NCBI GenBank assembly: GCA_023434095.1
Contig: JAEYTJ010000118.1
Coordinates: forward strand, 1 to 9,768
DNA: 9,768 nt
DNA from: Pseudomonadota bacterium
GTDB taxonomy: Bacteria > Pseudomonadota > Alphaproteobacteria > Rhizobiales > Xanthobacteraceae
Direction of reading: 5' to 3'
In this document: positions 1-5,980 of the stretch, piece by piece
Layout: each line of letters opens with the position of its first letter
Numbering within the stretch: position 1 is the stretch's first letter
Program-made: the position numbers and the translations under genes
Notes under the pieces: model-generated
What the model was told of the DNA's origin: nothing
Database searches by the model: none
What the model saw: only the letters and a program-made list of their open reading frames with translations

Positions 1-414
1 GGGCTGACGGCCGATCCCCGTGCGCCGGGCCTTACCGATCTTCTGACCGGCGTGTGCGGCTTCTCCGACGCCATTCACCGCGAAAGCGCCTCGCGCTGCC
101 ACGTCATCCCGCCCGGTCGGGGCGCCCGCGAAGCGGACGGGCTCGTCACGGCCGACCGGCTGCCGCTGATCCTCACCGCGCTGAAGCAGACCTATGATCA
201 CGTGATCGTGGCCGCGCCGCCGCTGGGCGGCATGCCGGGCGCGGAGCGCCTTGCCGGGCTGAGCCCGACGACGATCCTCGTCACCCAGCCGGGCGGCATG
301 GCCACCGATGCGGTTCAGGCCTTCGACGCCCTCGCGTCGCTCGGATTCGGCGAGATCGCCATGATCACCTTCACGCCGGAGACGGCGGAGCGGGCGCTGT
401 CGCGCGCGGCCTGA
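1..414 (+). CDS. C-terminal fragment of a polysaccharide-export / BY-kinase-like P-loop protein (ExoP/GumC type)
   Basis: The reading frame is open from base 1 to a TGA at 412-414, giving the last 137 residues; the start lies outside the window. The pattern resembles the P-loop domain of bacterial tyrosine autokinases and chain-length regulators of exopolysaccharide export: PGLTDLLTG (residues 9-17), a DAIHRE stretch, HVIPPGR (about 34-40), then YDHVIVAAPP (65-74), the place of the family's Walker B-like 'YDxVIIDTPP'. In that family the N-terminal part would be a Wzz-type membrane domain that helps set polymer length at the inner membrane. Here the Walker B aspartate position is Ala71, and no tyrosine follows Tyr65, so the usual C-terminal tyrosine cluster is missing. 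It is therefore probably a non-kinase or degenerate member. Walker A lies upstream and cannot be judged. Family assignment is by pattern recognition; the exact pathway is not visible. Confidence 0.68.
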   Translation, partial: GLTADPRAPGLTDLLTGVCGFSDAIHRESASRCHVIPPGRGAREADGLVTADRLPLILTALKQTYDHVIVAAPPLGGMPGAERLAGLSPTTILVTQPGGMATDAVQAFDALASLGFGEIAMITFTPETAERALSRAA

Positions 415-423
415 GGGCGGCGC

Positions 424-666
424 TCACAGCGTTTCGGGGCGCCGGTCGTGCCTCTGCATCCAGCGGATGATCACGGCCGCCGGAAAGATCCAGCCGATCC
501 CGAGGATGACATAGGCGACGAACTGCCCGGCGGCGGGCAGGGTGGTGACGCGCCCCTGCGCCAGCGCCATCGCCACCAGTGCCCAGCCGAGCACCAGGAT
601 CACCAGCAGCACCGTGCCGACGAATTTGCGCGTGCGGGCGGAAAGACCGGGACGGGGGGCGGACAT
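424..666 (-). CDS. DUF2842 family small membrane protein
   Basis: This 80-residue protein has two predicted membrane spans (about residues 14-37 and 49-70) and ends in a basic/polar tail. The second span carries AYVILGIGWIFPAAVIIRWM, matching the pattern Y-x3-G-x2-W-x2-P...WM that I associate with DUF2842, a short alphaproteobacterial family of unknown function. The ATG at 666 was chosen because GGAG lies 6 bases upstream on the coding strand and because the added residues of the longer frame (open to 801) are Pro/Ala/Arg-rich and unlike the family. It is convergent with the upstream P-loop gene (9-base gap) and divergent from ctaA, with which it shares a 152-base intergenic region. No function can be inferred beyond inner-membrane location. 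Confidence 0.82.
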   Translation of the reverse strand: MSAPRPGLSARTRKFVGTVLLVILVLGWALVAMALAQGRVTTLPAAGQFVAYVILGIGWIFPAAVIIRWMQRHDRRPETL

Positions 667-818
667 GGGCGGCTCCGGGCTGGACGGGCGGGCGCGAGAC
701 AATGAGTCCCGTTGCGCACAGGCGCCGGCCTCTATATCGCTCGCGGCGCCCGGGCGGAAGCCGCCCGGCGCGGGGTGGCCGGGAGGGCAGGCGGCCGCCA
801 ATGCAGGGAGCGCCCGCT
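667..818. promoter_or_regulatory. Divergent intergenic region between the DUF2842 gene and ctaA
   Basis: The 152 bases must hold the promoters of both genes. CTATAT at 732-737 matches the -10 form often seen in alphaproteobacteria and would give ctaA a leader of about 75 bases. The only TTG-type -35 candidate is TTGCGC at 712-717, just 14 bases away, so the pairing is weak. A GANTC site (GAGTC) lies at 704-708. Downstream of the -10 is a strong hairpin (listed separately). What is seen is only the hexamer; the transcription start is inferred. Confidence 0.35.
750..768 (+). other. GC-rich hairpin in the ctaA leader
   Basis: Bases 750-757 (CCGGGCGG) pair perfectly with 761-768 (CCGCCCGG) around a 3-base AAG loop, and the stem extends with one bulge (746-748 with 769-771). 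It lies between the candidate -10 (732-737) and the ctaA Shine-Dalgarno (805-810), so it would be in the mRNA leader. No T run follows it, so it is not a typical intrinsic terminator. In a genome this GC-rich it may be chance. Confidence 0.4.
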
Positions 819-1904
819 ATGGTCCAGGATCACGTCGCCACCATCACCCCTTCGCGCGCCGTTCCACGCGCCGGCGAGCCGGCCGCAGGCGACCGGCTGC
901 GCCCGGTTCGGCTCTGGCTTTACGCCATGGCGGCGCTTGTGGTGCTGATGGTCGTCGTCGGCGGCGCCACGCGGCTTACCGAGTCCGGGCTGTCGATCAC
1001 CGAATGGAAGCCGGTGACCGGCACGCTGCCGCCGCTCAGCGAGGCAGCCTGGCAGGCCGAATTCGACAAATACCGGCAGATTCCGCAGTACCAGCAGATC
1101 AACCGGGGCATGAGCCTCGCGGAGTTCAAGTACATCTTCTGGTGGGAGTGGGGCCATCGCCTGCTCGGCCGGGTGATCGGCTTCGCCTTCCTGCTGCCCT
1201 TCCTGTTCTTCCTGTGGCGCGGCGTGATCGACCGCCCGCTGCGCTGGAAGCTCGCCGGCCTGTTCGTGCTTGGCGGCCTGCAGGGGGCCGTGGGCTGGTG
1301 GATGGTGGCGTCCGGGCTGGTCAACAGGGTCGATGTCAGCCAGTACCGGCTGGCCACCCATTTGACGCTGGCCTGCATCATCCTCGCTGCCATCGTGGCT
1401 GTCGCGGTCCCGCTGAAGCCGCCGCGGGAAAGGCGCGCCTCGCCCGACTGGCTGCGCGGCTACGCGCGGATCCTGTTCGCCGTCGTCGTGCTTCAGATCT
1501 TCCTTGGCGGCCTCGTCGCCGGCCTCGACGCCGGGCTGACCTATACGACATGGCCGCTGATGGACGGACATCTGGTGCCGCCGCTGGATAACCTGTTCGT
1601 CCAGCAGCCGGCGTGGCGGAACCTGTTCGAGAATGTGCTCACCGTGCAGTTCAACCACCGGCTCGTCGCCTATGCGCTGCTGGCGCTGGCGCTCGGCCAT
1701 TGGCTCAGCGCGCGGCGGGTGGGCGGCGCGGTGCGCCAGCGGGCGACGCTGATCCTGCTGCTGGTCTGCGCGCAGGCAGCCCTCGGCATCCTGACCCTGA
1801 TCTATCAGGTGCCGATCGACATCGCGCTGACGCACCAGTTCGGTGCGACGCTGGTGCTGATCGCGGTGACGGTGAACCTGGTGCGGCTGCGGGAAGGCGC
1901 CTGA
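819..1904 (+). CDS. ctaA: Heme A synthase (COX15/CtaA)
   Basis: This inner-membrane enzyme oxidises the C8 methyl of heme O to the formyl group of heme A for aa3-type cytochrome oxidases. The 361-residue product has about eight membrane spans and the hallmarks of the alphaproteobacterial/mitochondrial COX15 class: GGATRLTESGLSITEWKP (residues 48-65), WWEWGHR (108-114), ATHLTLA, QFNHRLVAY and LTHQFGA. Four histidines in these motifs (113, 181, 280, 339) fit the two heme-ligand pairs of the family, and Glu110 precedes the first. The ATG at 819 is preferred over the in-frame ATG at 801 because AGGGAG (805-810) sits 8 bases before it; the frame is open to 579 but the extra residues are Arg/Pro/Gly-rich and overlap the divergent DUF2842 gene. 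The gene is convergent with uvrA. No oxidase subunit genes are in view, so their link is from family knowledge. Confidence 0.96.
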   Translation: MVQDHVATITPSRAVPRAGEPAAGDRLRPVRLWLYAMAALVVLMVVVGGATRLTESGLSITEWKPVTGTLPPLSEAAWQAEFDKYRQIPQYQQINRGMSLAEFKYIFWWEWGHRLLGRVIGFAFLLPFLFFLWRGVIDRPLRWKLAGLFVLGGLQGAVGWWMVASGLVNRVDVSQYRLATHLTLACIILAAIVAVAVPLKPPRERRASPDWLRGYARILFAVVVLQIFLGGLVAGLDAGLTYTTWPLMDGHLVPPLDNLFVQQPAWRNLFENVLTVQFNHRLVAYALLALALGHWLSARRVGGAVRQRATLILLLVCAQAALGILTLIYQVPIDIALTHQFGATLVLIAVTVNLVRLREGA

Positions 1905-1916
1905 GGCGCCTCGCCG

Positions 1917-1941
1917 GGGAAGGCGCCGGGAGCGCCTTCCC
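1917..1941. terminator. Bidirectional GC hairpin between convergent ctaA and uvrA
   Basis: A perfect 10-bp stem, GGGAAGGCGC (1917-1926) with GCGCCTTCCC (1932-1941), encloses a 5-base loop. It occupies the 43-base gap between the two convergent stop codons, 12 bases after the ctaA stop and 6 before the uvrA stop. Neither side has a clear T tract, so it is either a GC-rich terminator without U tail or a 3'-end stabiliser. A second short stem, GGCGCC (1896-1901) with GGCGCC (1905-1910), puts the ctaA TGA in its loop, and GGGAAGGCGCC occurs twice (1891-1901, 1917-1927). Confidence 0.62.
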
Positions 1942-1947
1942 TCGCGC

Positions 1948-4851
1948 CTATTCGGCGGCGCTGCGGGGCTTCAGCGGACGACGGGCCAGCACCTCGGCGA
2001 GGAAGCGGCCAGTATGGCTGCGCTCGGCCTTGGCGATCACCTCCGGCGGCCCGGCGGCGACGATCTCACCGCCCCCGTCGCCACCTTCCGGCCCGAGGTC
2101 GATGACCCAGTCGGCGGTCTTGATGACTTCGAGATTGTGCTCGATCACCACCACCGTGTTGCCCTGCTCGACCAGCTCGTGCAGCACTTCCAGCAGCTTC
2201 GCCACGTCGTGGAAATGCAGGCCGGTGGTGGGCTCGTCAAGGATGTAGAGCGTGCGGCCAGTGGCGCGCTTGGACAGCTCCTTGGAGAGCTTGACGCGCT
2301 GCGCCTCGCCGCCCGACAGCGTGTTGGCCTGCTGGCCGACATGGATGTAGCCGAGGCCAACGCGGGCGAGCGTCTCCAGCTTGTCGCGCACCGCCGGCAC
2401 GGCCTTGAAGAACTCGGCGCCCTCGTCGACGGTCATGTCGAGCACGTCGGCGATGGACTTGTTCTTGAAGGTGACCTCCAGCGTCTCGCGGTTGTAGCGC
2501 TTGCCCTTGCAGACGTCGCAGGTGACGTAGACGTCGGGCAGGAAGTGCATCTCGATCTTGATGACGCCGTCGCCCTGGCACGCCTCGCAGCGCCCGCCCT
2601 TGACGTTGAACGAGAAGCGCCCCGGCCCATAGCCGCGCGCCTTCGCCTCCGGAAGGCCGGAAAACCACTCGCGGATCGGGGTGAAGGCGCCGGTATAGGT
2701 TGCCGGGTTCGAGCGCGGGGTGCGGCCAATCGGCGACTGGTCGATGTCGATCACCTTGTCGAGGTGCTCAAGTCCTTCCAGCCCGTCATGCGGGGCCGGC
2801 GGCTCGGACGCGCCGTTCAGTCGCCGCGCCACCGCCTTGTAGAGCGTGTCGATCAGCAAGGTCGACTTGCCGCCGCCCGATACGCCGGTGACGGCGGTGA
2901 ACAGGCCGAGCGGGATCGAGGCGGTGACGTTCTTCAGATTGTTGCCGCGCGCATTCGCCACCCGCAGCATGCGCTTGGGGTTCGGCTTGCGGCGCTTGGG
3001 CACCGGCACGGCCATCTCGCCGGTGAGGTATTTTCCGGTGAGCGAATTCGGATTGGCGAGTAACTCCTGCGGCGTCCCCTGCGCCACGACCCGCCCGCCA
3101 TGTACGCCGGCGCCGGGGCCGACATCGACCACGTAGTCGGCGGCGAGGATGGCGTCCTCGTCGTGCTCGACCACGATCACCGTGTTGCCGAGGTCGCGCA
3201 GGCGCCGCAGCGTGCCGAGCAGGCGCTCATTGTCGCGCTGGTGCAGGCCGATGGAGGGCTCGTCGAGCACATAGAGCACGCCGGTGAGCCCCGAGCCGAT
3301 CTGCGAGGCGAGGCGGATGCGCTGGCTCTCGCCGCCCGACAGCGTGCCGGAGGCGCGGGCGAGGGTGAGATAGTCCAGCCCGACATCGAGCAGGAAGGCG
3401 AGGCGCTCGCGGATTTCCTTGAGGATTCGCGCGGCGATCTCGTTATGCTTGTCGGTGAGCTGGCCGGGGAGGGCGGCGAACCACTCCAGCGCGTGGCGCA
3501 CCGAAAGCTCCGCCGCCTGGCCGATGTGCCGGCCGGCAATCTTCACCGCCAGCGCTTCGGGCTTCAGCCGGTAACCGTGGCAGGAGGCGCAGGGCACGGC
3601 GGAGAAATACTTGCCGATCTCCTCCCGCGCCCAATCGCTTTCCGTCTCGCGCCAGCGCCGCTCCAGATTGGTGACGATGCCCTCGAAGGTCTTCACCGTC
3701 TCATAGGCGCGCATGCCGTCATTGTAGACGAAGCGGATAGTGTCGGCCTTCGATCCGTGGAGGATGACGCCCCGCACATTCTCCGGCAGATCCGACCAGG
3801 GCGTGGTGAGCTTGACGCCGTAATGGCGGGCGATCGCCTCCAGCGTCTGGCCGTAATAGGGCGAGGTCGACTTCGCCCACGGCGCAATGGCCCCCTGCTT
3901 GAGCGAGCGGGTGGCGTCGGGGACGATGAGGTTGGGATCGATCTTGCTCTCATGCCCCAGCCCGTCGCAGGTCGGGCAGGCGCCGAACGGGTTGTTGAAC
4001 GAGAACAGGCGCGGTTCGATCTCGGCGATGGTGAAGCCGGAGACGGGGCAGGCGAACTTTTCCGAGAACACAATGCGGCGCGCCTCGCCGCTCTCTTCCT
4101 TCTCGTCGGCGAACTCGATCACCGCGATGCCGTCGGCGAGGCCCAGCGCGGTCTCGAAGGAATCCGCCAGCCGGCTGGCGATGTCCGGCCGCACGACCAG
4201 GCGGTCCACCACCACGTCGATGTCGTGCTTGAACTTCTTGTCAAGCGCGGGCGCCTCGGCAATCTCGTGGAACTCGCCGTCCACCTTGACGCGCTGGAAG
4301 CCCTTTTTCTGGAACTCGGCCAGTTCCTTGCGGTATTCGCCCTTGCGGCCGCGCACGACCGGCGCCAGCAGATAAAGCCGCGTCTTTTCCGACAGGGCGA
4401 GCACGCGGTCGACCATCTGGCTGACGGTCTGGCTCTCGATGGGCAGGCCGGTGGCCGGCGAATAGGGCACGCCGACGCGCGCCCAGAGCAGGCGCATATA
4501 GTCGTAGATCTCGGTGACGGTGCCCACCGTCGAGCGCGGGTTCTTCGAGGTGGTCTTCTGCTCGATGGAGATAGCCGGGGACAGGCCGTCGATCTGGTCG
4601 ACGTCCGGCTTCTGCATCATCTCCAGGAACTGGCGCGCATAGGCCGAGAGGCTCTCGACATAGCGGCGCTGGCCCTCGGCATAGATGGTGTCGAACGCGA
4701 GCGACGATTTGCCCGAGCCCGACAGCCCGGTGAACACCACCAGGCTGTCGCGCGGGATTTCGAGGTCGACATTCTTGAGATTGTGCTCGCGCGCGCCGCG
4801 GATCGCTATCGTGCGGGCGTCGCGGCGCGGGAGATCCACGCGGTCCTTCAT
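1948..4851 (-). CDS. uvrA: UvrABC excision nuclease subunit A
   Basis: UvrA is the dimeric ABC-type ATPase that scans DNA for bulky lesions and loads UvrB in nucleotide excision repair. The 967-residue product is full length (E. coli about 940). Walker A1 is GLSGSGKSS (42-50); signature LSGGESQ (504-510) and Walker B VLYVLDEP (525-532) complete the first ATPase. The second has GVSGGGKST (656-664), LSGGEAQ (845-851) and LYILDEP (868-874). Zinc-binding regions are CPVS...CPTC (268-295), CASC (421-424) and CEAC...CDVC (755-781). The first has Ser271 where a CxxC cysteine would stand. The ATG at 4851 begins the usual MKDR-type N-terminus, with AGAAGAG ending 6 bases upstream. The upstream neighbour is a small ORF on the same strand and then a LexA box about 350 bases away, consistent with SOS control. 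Several long frames on the opposite strand are shadows. Confidence 0.98.
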   Translation of the reverse strand: MKDRVDLPRRDARTIAIRGAREHNLKNVDLEIPRDSLVVFTGLSGSGKSSLAFDTIYAEGQRRYVESLSAYARQFLEMMQKPDVDQIDGLSPAISIEQKTTSKNPRSTVGTVTEIYDYMRLLWARVGVPYSPATGLPIESQTVSQMVDRVLALSEKTRLYLLAPVVRGRKGEYRKELAEFQKKGFQRVKVDGEFHEIAEAPALDKKFKHDIDVVVDRLVVRPDIASRLADSFETALGLADGIAVIEFADEKEESGEARRIVFSEKFACPVSGFTIAEIEPRLFSFNNPFGACPTCDGLGHESKIDPNLIVPDATRSLKQGAIAPWAKSTSPYYGQTLEAIARHYGVKLTTPWSDLPENVRGVILHGSKADTIRFVYNDGMRAYETVKTFEGIVTNLERRWRETESDWAREEIGKYFSAVPCASCHGYRLKPEALAVKIAGRHIGQAAELSVRHALEWFAALPGQLTDKHNEIAARILKEIRERLAFLLDVGLDYLTLARASGTLSGGESQRIRLASQIGSGLTGVLYVLDEPSIGLHQRDNERLLGTLRRLRDLGNTVIVVEHDEDAILAADYVVDVGPGAGVHGGRVVAQGTPQELLANPNSLTGKYLTGEMAVPVPKRRKPNPKRMLRVANARGNNLKNVTASIPLGLFTAVTGVSGGGKSTLLIDTLYKAVARRLNGASEPPAPHDGLEGLEHLDKVIDIDQSPIGRTPRSNPATYTGAFTPIREWFSGLPEAKARGYGPGRFSFNVKGGRCEACQGDGVIKIEMHFLPDVYVTCDVCKGKRYNRETLEVTFKNKSIADVLDMTVDEGAEFFKAVPAVRDKLETLARVGLGYIHVGQQANTLSGGEAQRVKLSKELSKRATGRTLYILDEPTTGLHFHDVAKLLEVLHELVEQGNTVVVIEHNLEVIKTADWVIDLGPEGGDGGGEIVAAGPPEVIAKAERSHTGRFLAEVLARRPLKPRSAAE

Positions 4852-4948
4852 TCCGAACTCTTCTCGCCGGTTTCCTACGGGCGGCTACGCCGAACAACAG
4901 ATTTCCGGGGCGGCGCAGTCCGGAGACAGGACCCGCCCGGCGAAGGGA

Positions 4949-5101
4949 TCAGCCCCCGACGCCGTGCAAGGCCGCAAGGCCTGCGGCCACGGCCACCGCG
5001 CCGGCTACGGCCAGAAAGGCCCGGCGGATCAGCGACTGCCGGGCCTCTTCGGCACGGATGGCAATGGCGCGGGCGCGCGGACGGTGGCGCATCTGGGTCA
5101 T
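4949..5101 (-). CDS. Putative 50-residue single-span membrane protein upstream of uvrA
   Basis: I recognise no family. The 50-residue product has a basic N-terminal part (MTQMRHRPRARAIAIR), an amphipathic stretch to about residue 27, one Ala/Val/Leu/Gly-rich hydrophobic segment (about 28-45) and a very short tail, so the N-terminus should stay in the cytoplasm with one membrane span. About 84% of codons end in G or C, as in neighbouring genes. AGGGAG lies upstream but 11 bases from the ATG, slightly far. The frame stays open to an ATG at 5176, but the extra residues look like intergenic read-through. It lies between the LexA box (about 100 bases upstream) and uvrA (97 bases downstream), same strand as uvrA, so the two could be co-transcribed and SOS-induced. 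It may also be a chance frame in the uvrA leader; comparison with relatives would decide. Confidence 0.45.
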   Translation of the reverse strand: MTQMRHRPRARAIAIRAEEARQSLIRRAFLAVAGAVAVAAGLAALHGVGG

Positions 5102-5204
5102 GATGGGACAGGCTCCCTCTGAGAACACAGGGTAAACATAGTTCGGCGCGCGCGCTTCGCAATGTCGACTCGGCACTCTTGCGGCAGCTTAGCCGCAATG
5201 CTAG

Positions 5205-5219
5205 GAACAGAACAAGAAC
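5205..5219. promoter_or_regulatory. LexA (SOS) box, GAAC-N7-GAAC
   Basis: The 15 bases GAACAGAACAAGAAC match exactly the alphaproteobacterial LexA operator, written GTTC-N7-GTTC on the other strand; a third GAAC lies between the two half-sites (5210-5213). It lies between uvrA and ssb, both standard SOS genes in this class. LexA bound here would be expected to repress both directions until RecA-stimulated autocleavage. The match and position are seen; binding is inferred. Confidence 0.85.
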
Positions 5220-5331
5220 AATGTGCGCATCCACCGTCCCGCATCCCTGCGGGGGCGCAAAGCGGTGGACAAGGACAGCCCCGGGGCGCGGCCGGACGCC
5301 GGCTGGTCTAATATGCGTTCCCTTTCACGAG

Positions 5332-5349
5332 CGCGCGCCATGGCGCGCG
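5332..5349. repeat. 18-base perfect palindrome in the ssb leader
   Basis: CGCGCGCCATGGCGCGCG is a perfect palindrome centred between 5340 and 5341, 12 bases before the ssb Shine-Dalgarno (5362-5367). As RNA it could fold into a 7-bp stem with a CATG loop; as DNA it could bind a dimeric protein. The ATG at its centre (5340-5342) is out of frame with ssb. Alternating CG makes chance palindromes easier here. Confidence 0.5.
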
Positions 5350-5371
5350 TCCGGCAGTTTCGGAGGACAAG

Positions 5372-5935
5372 ATGGCGGGCAGCGTCAACAAGGTGATCCT
5401 GATCGGCAATCTCGGCCGCGATCCGGAAGTGCGCACGTTCCAGAATGGCGGGCGGGTGTGCAATCTGCGCATCGCCACCTCGGAGACCTGGCGCGACAAG
5501 GCCTCGGGGGAGCGAAAGGAGCGCACCGAATGGCACAGCGTGGTGATCTTCAACGAGAACCTGCTGCGCGTGGCCGAGCAGTATCTGCGCAAGGGCTCCA
5601 AGGTCTATATCGAAGGCCAGATCGAGACCCGCAAGGCCACCGACCAGAACGGCGGCGAGCGCTATTTCACCGAGGTGGTGCTGCGCCCGTTCCGTGGTGA
5701 GCTCACCATTCTCGACAGCCGCGGCAGCGGCGCGGAAGGCGGCGGCGAGGAGTATGGCTCCGGCGGCAGCGATTTCGGCTCCGGCGGCGGCTATGGTGGC
5801 GGCTCCGGCGGTTCCGGCGGCGGACGCTCCTTCGGCGGCGAGCGGCGTCCGGCGCCGGCGAGCGGCGCGGGCGGTGGCGGCAAGTTCGGCGGCGGTTCGT
5901 CCGGCGGCGACCTCGACGACGAAATCCCCTTCTGA
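5372..5935 (+). CDS. ssb: Single-stranded DNA-binding protein
   Basis: SSB coats single-stranded DNA in replication, recombination and repair and recruits partners through its C-terminal tip. The 187-residue product begins MAGSVNKVILIGNLGRDPEV, the classic start of the OB fold, which runs to about residue 113 and contains Trp40 and Trp54 in SETWRDK and TEWHSVV, likely DNA-stacking residues. A flexible Gly/Ser-rich linker follows (about 117-179), then the acidic tip DLDDEIPF, intact to the final Phe. The ATG has a strong GGAGGA at 5362-5367. ssb is divergent from uvrA across the LexA box, supporting SOS induction, and is followed after 29 bases by a DUF2306 gene that may be read through. Nothing suggests a plasmid or phage copy: the context is chromosomal and the length is normal. 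Confidence 0.98.
   Translation: MAGSVNKVILIGNLGRDPEVRTFQNGGRVCNLRIATSETWRDKASGERKERTEWHSVVIFNENLLRVAEQYLRKGSKVYIEGQIETRKATDQNGGERYFTEVVLRPFRGELTILDSRGSGAEGGGEEYGSGGSDFGSGGGYGGGSGGSGGGRSFGGERRPAPASGAGGGGKFGGGSSGGDLDDEIPF
5724..5912 (+). repeat. Low-complexity Gly/Ser-coding repeats in ssb
   Basis: The linker of SSB is encoded by imperfect tandem GGC/TCC-type codons. GGCTCCGGCGG occurs exactly three times (5756-5766, 5777-5787, 5801-5811). Such repeats can slip in replication, and length variation among close relatives would be expected and probably tolerated because the linker is disordered. Confidence 0.7.
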
Positions 5936-5950
5936 CGCTTGAAGATGGCC

Positions 5951-5980
5951 GCGGGGCGAAGAGCATGGACCTCGCCCCGC
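5951..5980 (+). other. Hairpin enclosing the DUF2306 gene start codon
   Basis: GCGGGGCGA (5951-5959) and TCGCCCCGC (5972-5980) form a perfect 9-bp stem; the 12-base loop (5960-5971) holds AGAG and the ATG at 5965. The stem begins 15 bases after the ssb stop. It could end or process the ssb transcript, gate translation of the next gene, or be a chance product of high GC. Confidence 0.5.

Larger units (their letters stand above)
5102..5371. promoter_or_regulatory. Divergent uvrA / ssb regulatory region
   Basis: This 270-base gap separates the small ORF plus uvrA (minus strand) from ssb (plus strand). It holds the LexA box at 5205-5219. Weak promoter hexamers flank it: on the plus strand CTTGCG (5178-5183), 17 bases, CTAGGA (5201-5206), the latter running into the box; on the minus strand TTGTTC (5215 to 5210) lies inside the box, with only a poor -10 near 5190. 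A separate AT-rich TAATAT (5309-5314) is a possible second -10 for ssb but lacks a -35. A small inverted repeat GCGGC...GCCGC is at 5181-5196 and a GANTC site (GACTC) at 5167-5171. Known from Sinorhizobium meliloti: the divergent uvrA-ssb promoters are LexA-regulated. The hexamers here are only candidates. Confidence 0.6.

Noticed and set aside
790..799. GGCGGCCGCC palindrome before ctaA
   Set aside because: A short GC-only palindrome (contains a NotI-type site) expected by chance at this composition; no partner copies seen.
579..818. N-terminal extension of ctaA to an upstream ATG
   Set aside because: The extra 80 residues are Arg/Pro/Gly-rich, overlap the divergent DUF2842 gene and lack a ribosome-binding site; the 819 start has a well-placed one.
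732..1835. 367-codon open frame on the minus strand opposite ctaA
   Set aside because: Antisense shadow of ctaA; Gln/Arg/His-rich and without domain signals.
2014..3063. 349-codon open frame on the plus strand opposite the 3' part of uvrA
   Set aside because: Antisense shadow with the same biased composition and no recognisable domain.
3100..5103. 667-codon open frame on the plus strand opposite uvrA
   Set aside because: It is antisense to the 5' half of uvrA, whose protein is unmistakable. The translation is Asp/Arg/Ala/Gly/His-rich without motifs, a usual shadow of a GC-rich gene.
5705..5905. Gly/Ser repeats in ssb considered as a separate repeat protein or a VNTR-based switch
   Set aside because: They stay in frame within ssb and code for the normal flexible linker; no sign of phase variation such as frame-changing repeat units.
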